A DNA stretch of 64,000 bases from Chlorella sorokiniana (lineage: Eukaryota; Chlorophyta; Trebouxiophyceae; Chlorellales; Chlorellaceae), in assembly GCA_025917655.1 (NCBI GenBank), contig CP084612.1:558001-622000 (forward strand), written 5' to 3'. The notes under the pieces were generated by a model. The model ran no database searches. It was not told where the DNA came from and saw only the letters and a list, made by a program, of their open reading frames with translations. This document shows, in pieces, positions 9,877-20,100 of this stretch (positions within the stretch are counted from its first letter, which is position 1; every line of letters starts with the position of its first letter). The translations under genes and the position numbers were made by a program.

Positions 9877-12800
9877 TCAAGCCGCCTCGTCCCACTTTTC
9901 CGGTTCGTAAATGTCCCCACTGAAGAGAGCCAGCCCCGACGGCCAATGCGTGATCAGGAACTGGAAGGGGCGGTCGAAGCGCAGCTCCACGGGCGGGCTG
10001 CAGTGGGGGAAGGAAAATGGGTTGTCGAGCAAAGGGGGCAGGCCGCATCAGGGTCTGTGAGGCGGTGACCACGGCTGCGGCGGCACGGCTATGGGGGAGG
10101 GGGTGGGCTCACTTGGTCTCCACGGGAGCTGACGTGACAACGCCGATGGCCGTTACGGCGGCCGCCTCTGCTCCCTTCTCGTCAATCTGCGTCCAGGAAC
10201 CGAAAGCATGGTGATGGTCGTGGCCACGATCAGGTTGGGATCGTGCGCCATGCTCGCCGCAGTCCAGTGCAGATCGCGGGAAATACATGAGCAGTTGGCA
10301 CTGCTGCCACCCCACAACACTCTTCCAACGAGCTGAGTCAGACATGTACCCTGCCCAGCCACACCTTTTCGTACACCTTGTGCAGGACCTCGGACACGGC
10401 CAGGCCGGGCACCGGGTTGCCCTCGGCATCCTCTGCCATCTGCAGAAAGCAGGGGGACAGCGGCAGTGTGTGGCGATCGCTTGGCACAGCACCCACACGC
10501 AGTGTGTGGCGTCGGCCAACGGAAGCACACTAGCGTGCAACAGCATTGTGACGATCGTGGGCCTGCCCCTCGACAGTCCACCTGGGTGAGGTCGCCGCCG
10601 ATGAAGGGCTGTGTGACCCCCAGCGCTTGGAGCGCCTTGTTCAGGCTGGCGAAGAACTCGATCTCAAACCTGCAGAGGGGGCAGGAGGGATGTGCGAGTT
10701 CAACGGTCCCGTTCTTCTGTGTGTGTGTGGTGTTTGGTGGTTTGGGGGGGCGCGCGGCGGGCGCTGGCAGCAGGACGCCAGTCAGCCCTACAGCATGCTC
10801 TACCCTTCCAAGCACCCACCGAGGCAGGTACAACAAGATGGGGGAGGTGGAGGTGGCCCAGGCTGCCTCGTTAGGTCCGCCAGGCAGGCTGTCCAACACC
10901 GCGGTGCGGCAGGCGGCGAGGGCCTCGGCATACGGCAGCGCCTCGCCGCCGCCCAGCGGCAGCAGCAGCAGCTCGCCATCAGCAGCAGACACGTTGCCCT
11001 TGGGCTGGGCCGCCACGCCTGCGAGCAGGATGGGCATGACGGGCTCGCGGTGTTCAGGGGTCCCTTGAATGGCAGGTACTAGCACCAACACAGGGCCGTG
11101 TCAGGCGCTTGCTGTCTGCGTCACTGGCATCGCCGCGCATGGACTGCATGCCAGCTCCTCACCGGCATACTCAAAGCCGGCGAACCAGAGCTGGATGGCC
11201 TCGCACTCCACGTCAGCTCCCTCCAGCTCGGCGGGCACGGTTGCCACCTGCACCTCGCCCTGCCCGATGCTCTGGTGCATTGTTGCCGCCTGCAGCTCAC
11301 CGCCCCCAGCAGTGCAAAAGGAGCGCCCTTGGTGGCATCCCTGCACGTGCAGCGAGGGGGCGAGGAAGGGGGACGGTGAGAAGAGAAAGAAAGGACCTCG
11401 CATTGACAGGGGCTGGTCCCAGGGTGGGCAGCCGCGAGTGGCGGCGGTGGGCAGCAAGGGCGCTCACTCGGGAAGTCCTTGACCCAGCTGCCCTTGAAGT
11501 ACATAGCATTCACCAGCAACAACACCGCCTGTAGGTGGATCAGCGGGGGTAGGGGGCGGCAGCTCCCTGAGCTTCTGAGCTTGGACACACGTTCCCTCTC
11601 CCCATGCCACGCCGCCCAAAAGCAGCGCCCATAACAGCTTGTGGCCAGCACGGAGCGCTCACGTCTGTCACAAAGTCGTCTGTCACGATTTCGGTAATCT
11701 TGTTTTCGGTGGCGTCTGCCACCCAGCTGTTGATCTCCTGCAAGATGCGGCAGGGGAGACGGTGAGGCACATGAAGCATAAGGCTGCAGCCGGCGTACGA
11801 TACAACGGTGTGAGCAGAAACGACGACAAGCGCAGGATATGAACCCCTTTGAAAGCAGGGCAGCACGCTGAAAGCTGAGAGCAACATGCCTGCGCCGTGG
11901 TCAGCGTGCCCAGCGTGGCATTGAAGTACGTCTCCAGGGCATCTGCGTACTGCGGCTGCCACTGCAGGCCCTGCAGGCGGCAAGGCACGGCAGGCAGACA
12001 AAGCGGAATGGTGAGGTAGCCCTCCCAGGATGCACTTGCCGACAATCAAGCTGCAGGCCACTTGTCGGCACGCAGTCCTGCAGCCTCCACCGCAGCGAAC
12101 CAGTCCACCCTCACGCCGCCTGCCCCGTCCTCGCCTCACCTCCCTCAGCCACGCGCTGTTGGCGTTCTTCACACGGATGCCGGTGTCCCCCGGGCTGGAG
12201 AGCAGGCGGGCGGTGAGGGCCTGGAACTGGGCGCCCAGCTGCGCCGCCGTCGCCCCGTCAGAACCAAACAGCGCCTGGCAGGAGTTGCACGGGGCAGAGG
12301 AGTTGGACGACAAGCCGGCAGGTGAGGGAGGAAGGCAGCATCCATTCTCTGTTGGCAGCAGACAACTCACTGCCACAATGCAGAAGGGGTACTAAATGGC
12401 GGCTCGAGGTGCAGGACTCACCGCCAGTTGGGCAAACGAGCTGCCGTTGGGCTGGGCCCCACTCAGCAGCATGGCAAGCGCTTGGGCGATGCTGTAGGGG
12501 GAGATGATGAGGCCGGGGGCATCGCCTGGGGACGTCTGCGCAAGTTGTCAAGCGCGGGGTAGCGTAAGTGGGAGGGGGCCAAAGGGGGTGAGGGGTGATG
12601 TGTGCGCGGGGGAGGGGGAGGCTAGCACAGCACATCGCGGCGTTCCCAACACCGGTGAGGCGAGCGACACGGTGGTCGACTGGTTCCAGGCTGGCTGTGT
12701 GGGCTCAGGCACGCAGGGATTAGGAACTCAATGAGGAGCCCGCACCTCATTGGCCAGCTGGGAGAAGATGGCATCACCAAACAGGTTTACGGCATTGGCC

Positions 12801-13176
12801 AGACCCGCCTCAGCCGCTGGAACAGCGCCGCCCGCCTGCAGCAGCCCCCGCAGGGTGCGGCCTGCACGCAGAGCCAGCACCGGCGCTGTCATGCTGAAGC
12901 GTGGCTTGGGGGGTGACATTTGGCAGCTTCTCAGCTGCTTCTAGCTGGGCTCCAGCTGGCAGGTTCTCTGCAACTTCCACGACCCCTCGGAGGGCTTTTG
13001 GCCTACCCGCCCGCCGTCAGCAGCACCCAGGGCGGCGCAGCGATGGCTTTGAGCGGCTTGCAGAGCGCTAGACGGGCCCGTAACAACTCACCAGACACAT
13101 TGACAGCAGGATTGGCTGCCAGGAGCACCGCAAGCAGGCCGAGAAGAGCGGCTGGCCGTGTGCCGGACCTCGTCAT
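9877..13176 (-). CDS. Serpin 3, secreted inhibitory-type serpin
   Basis: This minus-strand serpin starts at 13176 with a signal peptide (MTRSGTRPAALLGLLAVLLAA) and is probably secreted, unlike serpins 1 and 2. Exons then give ANAVNLFGDAIFSQL, IISPYSIAQALAMLLSGAQ, VKNANSAWL, EINSWVADATENKITEIV, LLVNAMYFKGSWVKDF, FEIEFFASLNKALQALGV, VSEVLHKVYEKVW, the hinge DEKGAEAAAVTA (about 10110-10195) and FDRPFQFLITHWPSGLALF, stopping at 9877. The loop IGVVTSAPVETK has small residues around P1, unlike the other two serpins. Its ATG is about 1 kb from that of a secreted serine protease on the opposite strand. One exon changes frame at a C5 run (11303-11307); otherwise it looks whole. Confidence 0.87.
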
Positions 13177-14194
13177 TTCGTGTTTTCTTCTTTTATTGTA
13201 GACAAGAGGTGTGAAGTTAAGTTGAACAATAACGCCTGTGGCAGGAAGGCCGCGACGCTGCGTAATAACCTTTCCAGTTGGCTGGCGAGGGCGCGTGCCT
13301 CCTCGGGTTCGTGAATGAGCGTAACCCCTGCTGTAACCTGCCGTGTGGGTATCGATTCCACCATGCTTTTATTTGAGCTCAGTACCAGGGGCGTTAGTGA
13401 GCGACGTGCTCTTTGTGAAGCCAACCAGGCGGCGCTCTGGCGGCAGCCGCTCAGCCACGGCAGCCTGCCAGCTACGGCAGCCTAGCGCTGCGTCTGTGGT
13501 CCTTGTGACTGGCATGTTAACGTCTGTCAAGCATCAAAAGAGGTCGTACACTTAGTCGAGGAACATCGCCAAGCGTCGTGTCCACCAATGACAAGGGCGT
13601 GCAGGGCTGCGACCTGCGGCAGGCAGGCCTCAGACAGCCATTGAAAGTTGAAAGCCATGCGTTTTGCTTCCATCCACCTGTGCAGAATATGCACTCATAA
13701 AGCAATCAAGTCCTCTGTGTCAGCTTGAGCACAGTCTCCCAATTGCGTAAGACTGCGCCTGTCAAGACCGCATGCCTCCTCGCCCGCAACCATACCCTTA
13801 ACCTGCCTTTGCGGACAGCCTTTGTTGGGCGCTCGCCATTCGATTGACATGCACATCGACGTGGAAATCATTCCCGTTTGATGTTTGACCCGCGGCTGCC
13901 CGCGCTCCCCTGGCTCGGAGCCAGGCCGCGGCCCTGCTGTGAATGATGCGATGGTGAAGGCATGCCGCGGGGAAACAAAGAGCCATCGGAACGTGTTGCC
14001 ACCACTCCTTCGATCTTTAGACTTCTGTTTTTGGCCGTGCCTACCTCCGGCCAGCCACTGAACCCACGAAGAGGCGGGCTGCAGAGTGCCCAGGTCACAG
14101 ATCTTTGTCGGTCCTCTGTTGGTCTCTCAATCTTATTCTCGCAATAAGCTTGCTGTTGAGCCAAGGGTCAGTCTTGAAGCCAGGCTCCACAGCC
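13177..14194. other. Divergent intergenic region: serpin 3 and serine protease
   Basis: No gene seen in 1,018 bases. The secreted serpin and the secreted protease are transcribed away from it, so it holds both promoters and both 5' UTRs. Joint control is inferred from the arrangement only; I recognise no specific factor site. Confidence 0.5.
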
Positions 14195-16169
14195 ATGGCT
14201 CCTCTTGCGCGGACTCTCTGGCTGGCCCTGCTTGCCGTCAGTGCAGCCAGTTTAGTTTCAGGTATGAAAATGCTTCTACTGGCCGGCGACAGGGCCCAGC
14301 CGCCCAGCTTCCTGCTCTCCGCGTCCACATGCCGTTCTGCTGCACGCGGCCCGATACCTCGTTGAAGGGCTGTAAAGCGTTGGAAACATGTCCTTTAGTG
14401 AATTGCCAACGATCACATCCCCTCCCGCCCCAGCAGGCCGCCACTTGCAAGGAGCCGGCGGGCCGCCGCCGCCGCCGCTGCTGCAGCTGGCGGTGCTGCC
14501 GAGCTCGGCCTTGTCAAACGACACAGCGCCCGAGGACGACGAGGCGGCAGGCACCGTGGAGCTGAAAATCATCAACGGCGAGCAGGCGCCGGTGGAGCAG
14601 TTTGGCTTCATGGTTGCGCTGCTGCAGCAGGGGCGCTTCTTCTGCGGCGGCACCCTGCTGGACGCCCTCACCGTGCTGACGGGTGCGCCGGGCAGCCGCG
14701 CCAGCCTCGCGCCGCTCCAGCTCGCCGCCGAAATTGCAGACGCCCTTGGGACAGGGCCTGGTGGGAGGGCATTTCCCGGCCCTCACGCTGCCACAGCTGC
14801 GCCGCGCACCGGTAGCTGACGCGTCCCGCTTGCTTTCCGCCCCCGCCCACCCCCTCCCCGTCCCGCAGCCGCCCACTGCGTGGTGGACACAGACCTTGTG
14901 GACGACCCCAGCCAGCTGACTGTGTGGCGTGTGGATGGCAGCCAGTACCCTGTGGCCCAAATCCTCGCTCACCCGGGTGCGCTGGGCGGTGCCAGCTGAT
15001 GTCGGCAGGACTGCCAGGTGGCAGGCCGCCTGCGGCGTACCAGCAGCTTCCATGCTCACCTTCCGCCATCCTCCCTGGCTGCGCATGCCTTCCACCCTCG
15101 CTGCCAGCTGCTCGTGTGCCCCACCCCACCCCCGCCGCCTGTGCCCACCCGCCAGCTGCCTGGCTTCCACCGCGCTGCTCACCACTCCTCCCCCACCCCT
15201 CCTCTCCACAGGCTACTCCGCCTCCACCATCCCCACCGACAACAAGGACCTCACCTTCTCGGGCGATCTGCACGACCTGGCCGCCCTGCGCCTCGGCCAG
15301 CCCGTGCCCGAGCCCGTCACGGTCAGCCTGCCGGACGCATCGCTGGTGGTGCCCTCGGGCGCGGGGCTGCAGGTGGCTGGGTGGGGCGTCACCGAGAACG
15401 GCCAGCCCTCCAGCATACTCAAGTGAGGCTTGCGGGGATTGGTGGTGTCGGTGGGCGTGGCGCAGTTGGCTGCGGGGGTGAAAGGGATGGGCAGTCAGCG
15501 GGCGGGGCATGACGCCGCTGTGCTTGCAGAGAGGGCAGGGCAGGCAGGGGGGGAGCGCGGCTGCCGGCCCCCGCACCAAGCCCACCACCTCCATGCCCAG
15601 GCCTCCGCTATGCCTCGCTCGCCACTCGCGCTGGTTGACCCCCTCCCCCGCTGCCACCCTGCAATTTCACGCTGCAGGTATGGCACGGTGGCTTACCTCC
15701 CCCGCGGCACTTGCCCCCGGACTACGACGACGTCCTGTGCGCCGGCGGCACCGGCCAGAACACGTGCAACGGCGACAGCGGCGGGACGATGCTCGCGCGC
15801 AACAGCAACACCGGTGGCGCCATCCAGCTGGGTGTAACGAGCCACGGCCCCGACTGCCTGGCGGGACCGCAGTATGCATATGGATACTACACCGATGTGC
15901 GGCAGTACCTTCCGGTCATCCAGTCCTGGATGAACGGCACCCAGATCCCTTGGGACGAGGGTGACAGCGCTCCCGCCCCCAGCAGCAGCGACGACACCGC
16001 GGGTGGCCTCCTCCCCGGCGACAGCACGCAGGCTGGCAGCGGCATCCCACCTGACGTAGCCCTCACGCCTCCCAGCGAATCTAGCGGACCAGGCTTGGGC
16101 TGGGGCCAAGGGTCGATTGACGCGATCCTGTGCCGCATCTTTGGCTGCCCTGATGGCAGCCGCAGATAG
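14195..16169 (+). CDS. Secreted S1-family (chymotrypsin-fold) serine protease
   Basis: Five exons: 14195-14261, 14434-14682, 14869-14976, 15212-15422 and 15678-16169. The signal peptide is MAPLARTLWLALLAVSAAS. The mature-start motif is IINGEQAPVEQFGFMVAL. The catalytic triad is present: His in TAAHCVV (across the 14682/14869 junction), Asp in DLAAL (exon 4) and Ser in NGDSGG (exon 5). Residue 189 of the specificity pocket, six before the Ser, is Asn and not the Asp of trypsin, so an Arg/Lys preference is not assured. A tail of about 70 residues rich in Ser, Pro and Gly follows the domain and ends CRIFGCPDGSRR. The reading frame entering exon 5 does not match the DYDDVLCAGG frame; the switch falls on a C5 run at 15714-15718, where one more C would give a continuous frame. 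Divergent from serpin 3. Confidence 0.88.
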
Positions 16170-17127
16170 CGCCGCCCTTGCACTGGCGCCGCAGGCCTTT
16201 GCCCAGCGTGCCCCAGCATCGCTGCACTTCTTTCGTGCCTAATAAGTCCCCACAGGCCATACCTGACACCCGTTGCTGCCCTTGCAGCACGCCGGTTTAC
16301 CCCACCCGATCTGTCGATTCCTCAGTCACCTTATGCATACACTTCTGTGCCCTCAAGGTATCCTTCTTCTCCCCCTGCTTTTTGTTGCTGCACACGCCTC
16401 GTCATGTGCTCTTCAGTACAGCTCCTTCCTGCCCTCACACCGCGCCGCTCATGGCCACCGTCACTCGTGCATCCTGCCAGGCAGGTAGCTCGTAGCAGCA
16501 CCAACACATAGACTCCCATCCCAATTGCTCTTTGTTCAGCTGGCAAGCCAGCGCCCTGCGCCATGTGAATAGCGCCAACACTACACGAAGCTGCTGCAAG
16601 GAGGCCAGACCAGCATCCTGGGAAACCTGGCTGAGGCAGGCTCTTATGCATTGACTGACAACCCTTATGGCGTTGGTCAACTCGACAGCCACCAGACAGG
16701 GTGGCATGCGACAGTGGTGGTGCCAAATGCGGCGCCAAACAGTGGAGGGGTGCGTGTACTAAATGGGGAGGAGCAGAAAAGGAAGAAAGAGGGGAGGGTA
16801 CAGGGCCCTGCACGACGCTGCACTCAGCAGGATGCTGCCCCATGCGCAGCGTTGGCTGGCATGGGGGCATGCGTCGTGAGGGAGGCGGTGCATTTCTTCA
16901 TGTTTCCATGCTCAAGGGGCCACCATCAAATGGGCAGGCAGCCTGCTGGAGGGCTGGTTATGTGCATAAAACCTTTAGTAGGCAGAGAAAGCGTGGCAAG
17001 TGTGTGGGGAGACCAAAGGCGGGGCTGCTCAGTGACATGGGGGGAGTCGTGGGGGGGGTGTGGGTGGCGGGCGAAATGCACACGCGTGGGTGTGCTGGCA
17101 GCTGGCAGACACTCCATTTTGTCGGGC
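16170..17127. other. Convergent spacer between the serine protease and FtsH
   Basis: No coding feature recognised. It holds the 3' UTRs of the protease (+) and FtsH (-). Confidence 0.45.
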
Positions 17128-20100
17128 TCACTGTTCATTGCCGAACGCCCTCGCAACGCCCTCCCGCACTCCTGCCGGCGGCATGCCCTTGAGAATGAAG
17201 TCCTTGAGCGACTGGGGCACAGCAACGTCAGCCAGCCACTCCTGGAAAGAGAAGCAACCGGAGCGGCAAAAGCGGAACCGTGGGCTGCGGAGGTGCAGGT
17301 GTCGCCTGCCCACGCCAAGTGCACAAGGAAAGGAGCTCACTGGGCAGCGCGGAGGGCACCAACATCGGCCGCCCCACAACATCACCCCTCCTTGCCGCTG
17401 CCTAGAGCTGAGCCCAGCCATGGCGGCGGTGCTCCGTGCAGCCCCGTGGCCCACCTGCAGCGCAGCTCCCTCCACCCGCTCCTCTCGGCGCAGCTCCGCC
17501 GACAGGCCCTCGTGCAGGGGCGCATTGGCGGCCACGACGTCGCGTGCCACCGCCAGCGCTGCCTCGCACATCAGCTTCACCTCGGCTTCCACCGCCCTGC
17601 AGGTTCCAGGCAGCGCACTGAGCAGCGCGCGAGCGGGGCTGGGAGCCAAAGCAGCTCCCGTAGGCTGGATGCAAGCCTCGCAGACCCCCTCGCGGCAGCT
17701 TTACACAGCCGAAGGGACCAGCGGTGCGCCACCATCTGCGGCGCGCTAGCAGGCCGCAACCCACCGCGCCATGGGCGAGCCGCTGTCCTTGAGCAGCGAG
17801 TAGTCATCGCCCCCGGAGGCCAGGGTGGCCACAGACAGGGGCCCCACAGAGGCGCTCAGGCCGTACTCTGCGGCGACGGTGCGCTCGGGGGGTGGGGGCG
17901 GGGACGGCAAGAGCAAGAGCATAAGCATGTCACGTGCGGGTCGTGGACGGCGTGCACGAAAATCTCAAGGTGGGCAGGGCCAGCGAGGGACATGCTTCAG
18001 ATAGAGGGTAGAAGGGGTGCGGGGCACAGGCCTGGCGCCTCACCAGACACGGCCTTGTAGGCCAGGTCCGTGGCGCGCCGGATGTCGTCCACGGCGCCGG
18101 TGCTCACTGCAAGGCAGCGGTGGGTTTGCAGGCAGCGGGCCGGACAGCAGTCGAGTTGGGCAGGGGGCCAGCCAGACAGCCAGTTTGTTGATTGACGAGC
18201 AATTGTTACTGTGCAACCAGGCATGGGCTGGGAAGCGCTCGCGCAGTAGCTGTGCTGCCCGGCTTGGTTGCAGCTGAAAGCTGCGGCTCCCACCCGCGTC
18301 ACAGGTGAGCTCCTCCGCGGCGCGGCCGCCCATCAGCATTGCCAGCTGGCCCCGGATCTCCCGGTCAAACATGAGCGCCCTGCAGGGAGTGGCAATGAAA
18401 ATACGAAGCAACTCAAGGCCCATGGTGAAGCAGGCAGGCTGCATGTGCAGCCAGCAGCACAGGTGGGGCTGCTGGCGATGAGCGCCCTTGACGCACGCGC
18501 TTGCTTGAGCGTCCCTTCTGCCGCTGCAAGTCTGCTGCCCACCCCGGAAGGAACACATGCATCAACCCCACCTGTCCTCTGTCTTAGGCGGGATGTATGT
18601 GAAGCCCAGAGCGCCGCCAGAGCGTGGGATGATGGACAGCTTCTCCACCAGCCCGCTGGGCCCACCAGGCAGCACCGCCGCAACAGCAGTGGACACGAGG
18701 GCGTGGCCCACCTCGTGCCGCGCCACCACCGCCTTCTCCTCGCCCTGCGCAGGTGCAAGGCGGGCGGCGTCGAGAGTGCAGCGGGGTGAGGGGCAAGCCA
18801 AGCGCCATTGAGCACACAGGCAGCGCCGCAGCAGACCCTGCCCTCCGTCTCTGCTCTGGCCAGAGAGGAGCAGCATGCACGCCACATCCACGCACTACAT
18901 CTCTTCATCTTTGAGTGCACGCGCGGGGCGGCTTCTCGTGGCGCGCTCCCCCTTTTGCGGCGACCCCACATCCTCCCACTCCACAAACCTGCAGCAGGCT
19001 GCGCTTCTTCTCAATGCCGGCCACAGCGCGCAGCACGGCGGAGTCAAAGTCGGCCGTAGACACCACTCCCTTGTTGCCGCGACCAGCCAGCAGCGCCGCC
19101 TCGTTCACAAGGTTGGCCAGGTCGGCGCCCGTGAACCCGGTGGTCTGCGGGATGGAACGCAATACGGCACGGTGCTGTGGCAGTACGATTGGCATGTGCA
19201 ATTGGAGGCTGATGTCCAAACAGGGGGCTAGAGGAGCGCGAGACGGTGCATGGGGACGGCGAAGAGGAGGCCAGCAGCGGCTCGACGGCCCACCTGTGCA
19301 GCCAACTGCTCCACCCGCACGTCTTCGCCCAGGGGCAGCCCCCGCTGGTTGATGTGCACCCGCAGGATTTCCTCGCGGCCCTTCAAGGATGGATGCGAGG
19401 GACCCAGAGAAAGGGGTGTGGGGCTTTTTGGATTGTGGGCGGCACGGGCTGCCAGCATGTCGGCGCTGGGCCGGCACAAGGGCCGCCGAGGATCAGCAAC
19501 GCTGAGCAGCCAAGAGCTGCTGGCAGTGAAAGACAGCTGGTCAGGGCAGGCTGGCGGGTACCAACCGGTCCCCCTACTCCCCATTCCCCCACCCCACCCC
19601 TAACTCAACCCCAGTCCACCTGCTTGTCTGGTCGCTCCACCGCCACGCGCCGGTCAAAACGGCCGGGCGCAGGAGCGCGGCGTCCAGCACGTCTGGCCGG
19701 TTGGTGGCGGCAATGCAGATGACCAGCTGGTCCTTGCGAGAGTCAAAGCCGTCCAGCTCTGCATGGGGTGGGTGTGTGAGCGTGATGACCACATGTTTGA
19801 GGCAAGAAGCACAAAGAACATGAGACGTCAAAATAAACTACAACGAACATGAGGCACAGGGGGCAGACAACTGTCGAGTGCCGGGAGTTGGTGCAGCGAG
19901 AACTGATGGCAGCCGCACCCGTCAGCAGCTGGTTCAGCGTCTGCTCGCGCTCGTCGTTGCCCACGCTGCGCAGGCGCGAGTCGCGGCCTGAAGGGTGGGG
20001 CGGGGTAGGGTGCAGCGGGGTGGGGTGCGGCACGTGTTGTGCAACGCAGCACGCAAGCAGCAACTGGAAGCGCAATACATGGGCGTGCTTCCCTGCTCCT

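Noticed and set aside
17436-17621. Pro/Ala-rich small frames across the FtsH and SEC6 regions
   Set aside because: High-GC DNA gives many stop-free frames. These have no start context or domain and lie opposite or across real exons.
16651-18060. A long plus-strand open frame of 469 codons
   Set aside because: It is the antisense shadow of the 3' exons of FtsH7/9. Its product has no family likeness, whereas the minus strand gives clear FtsH motifs.
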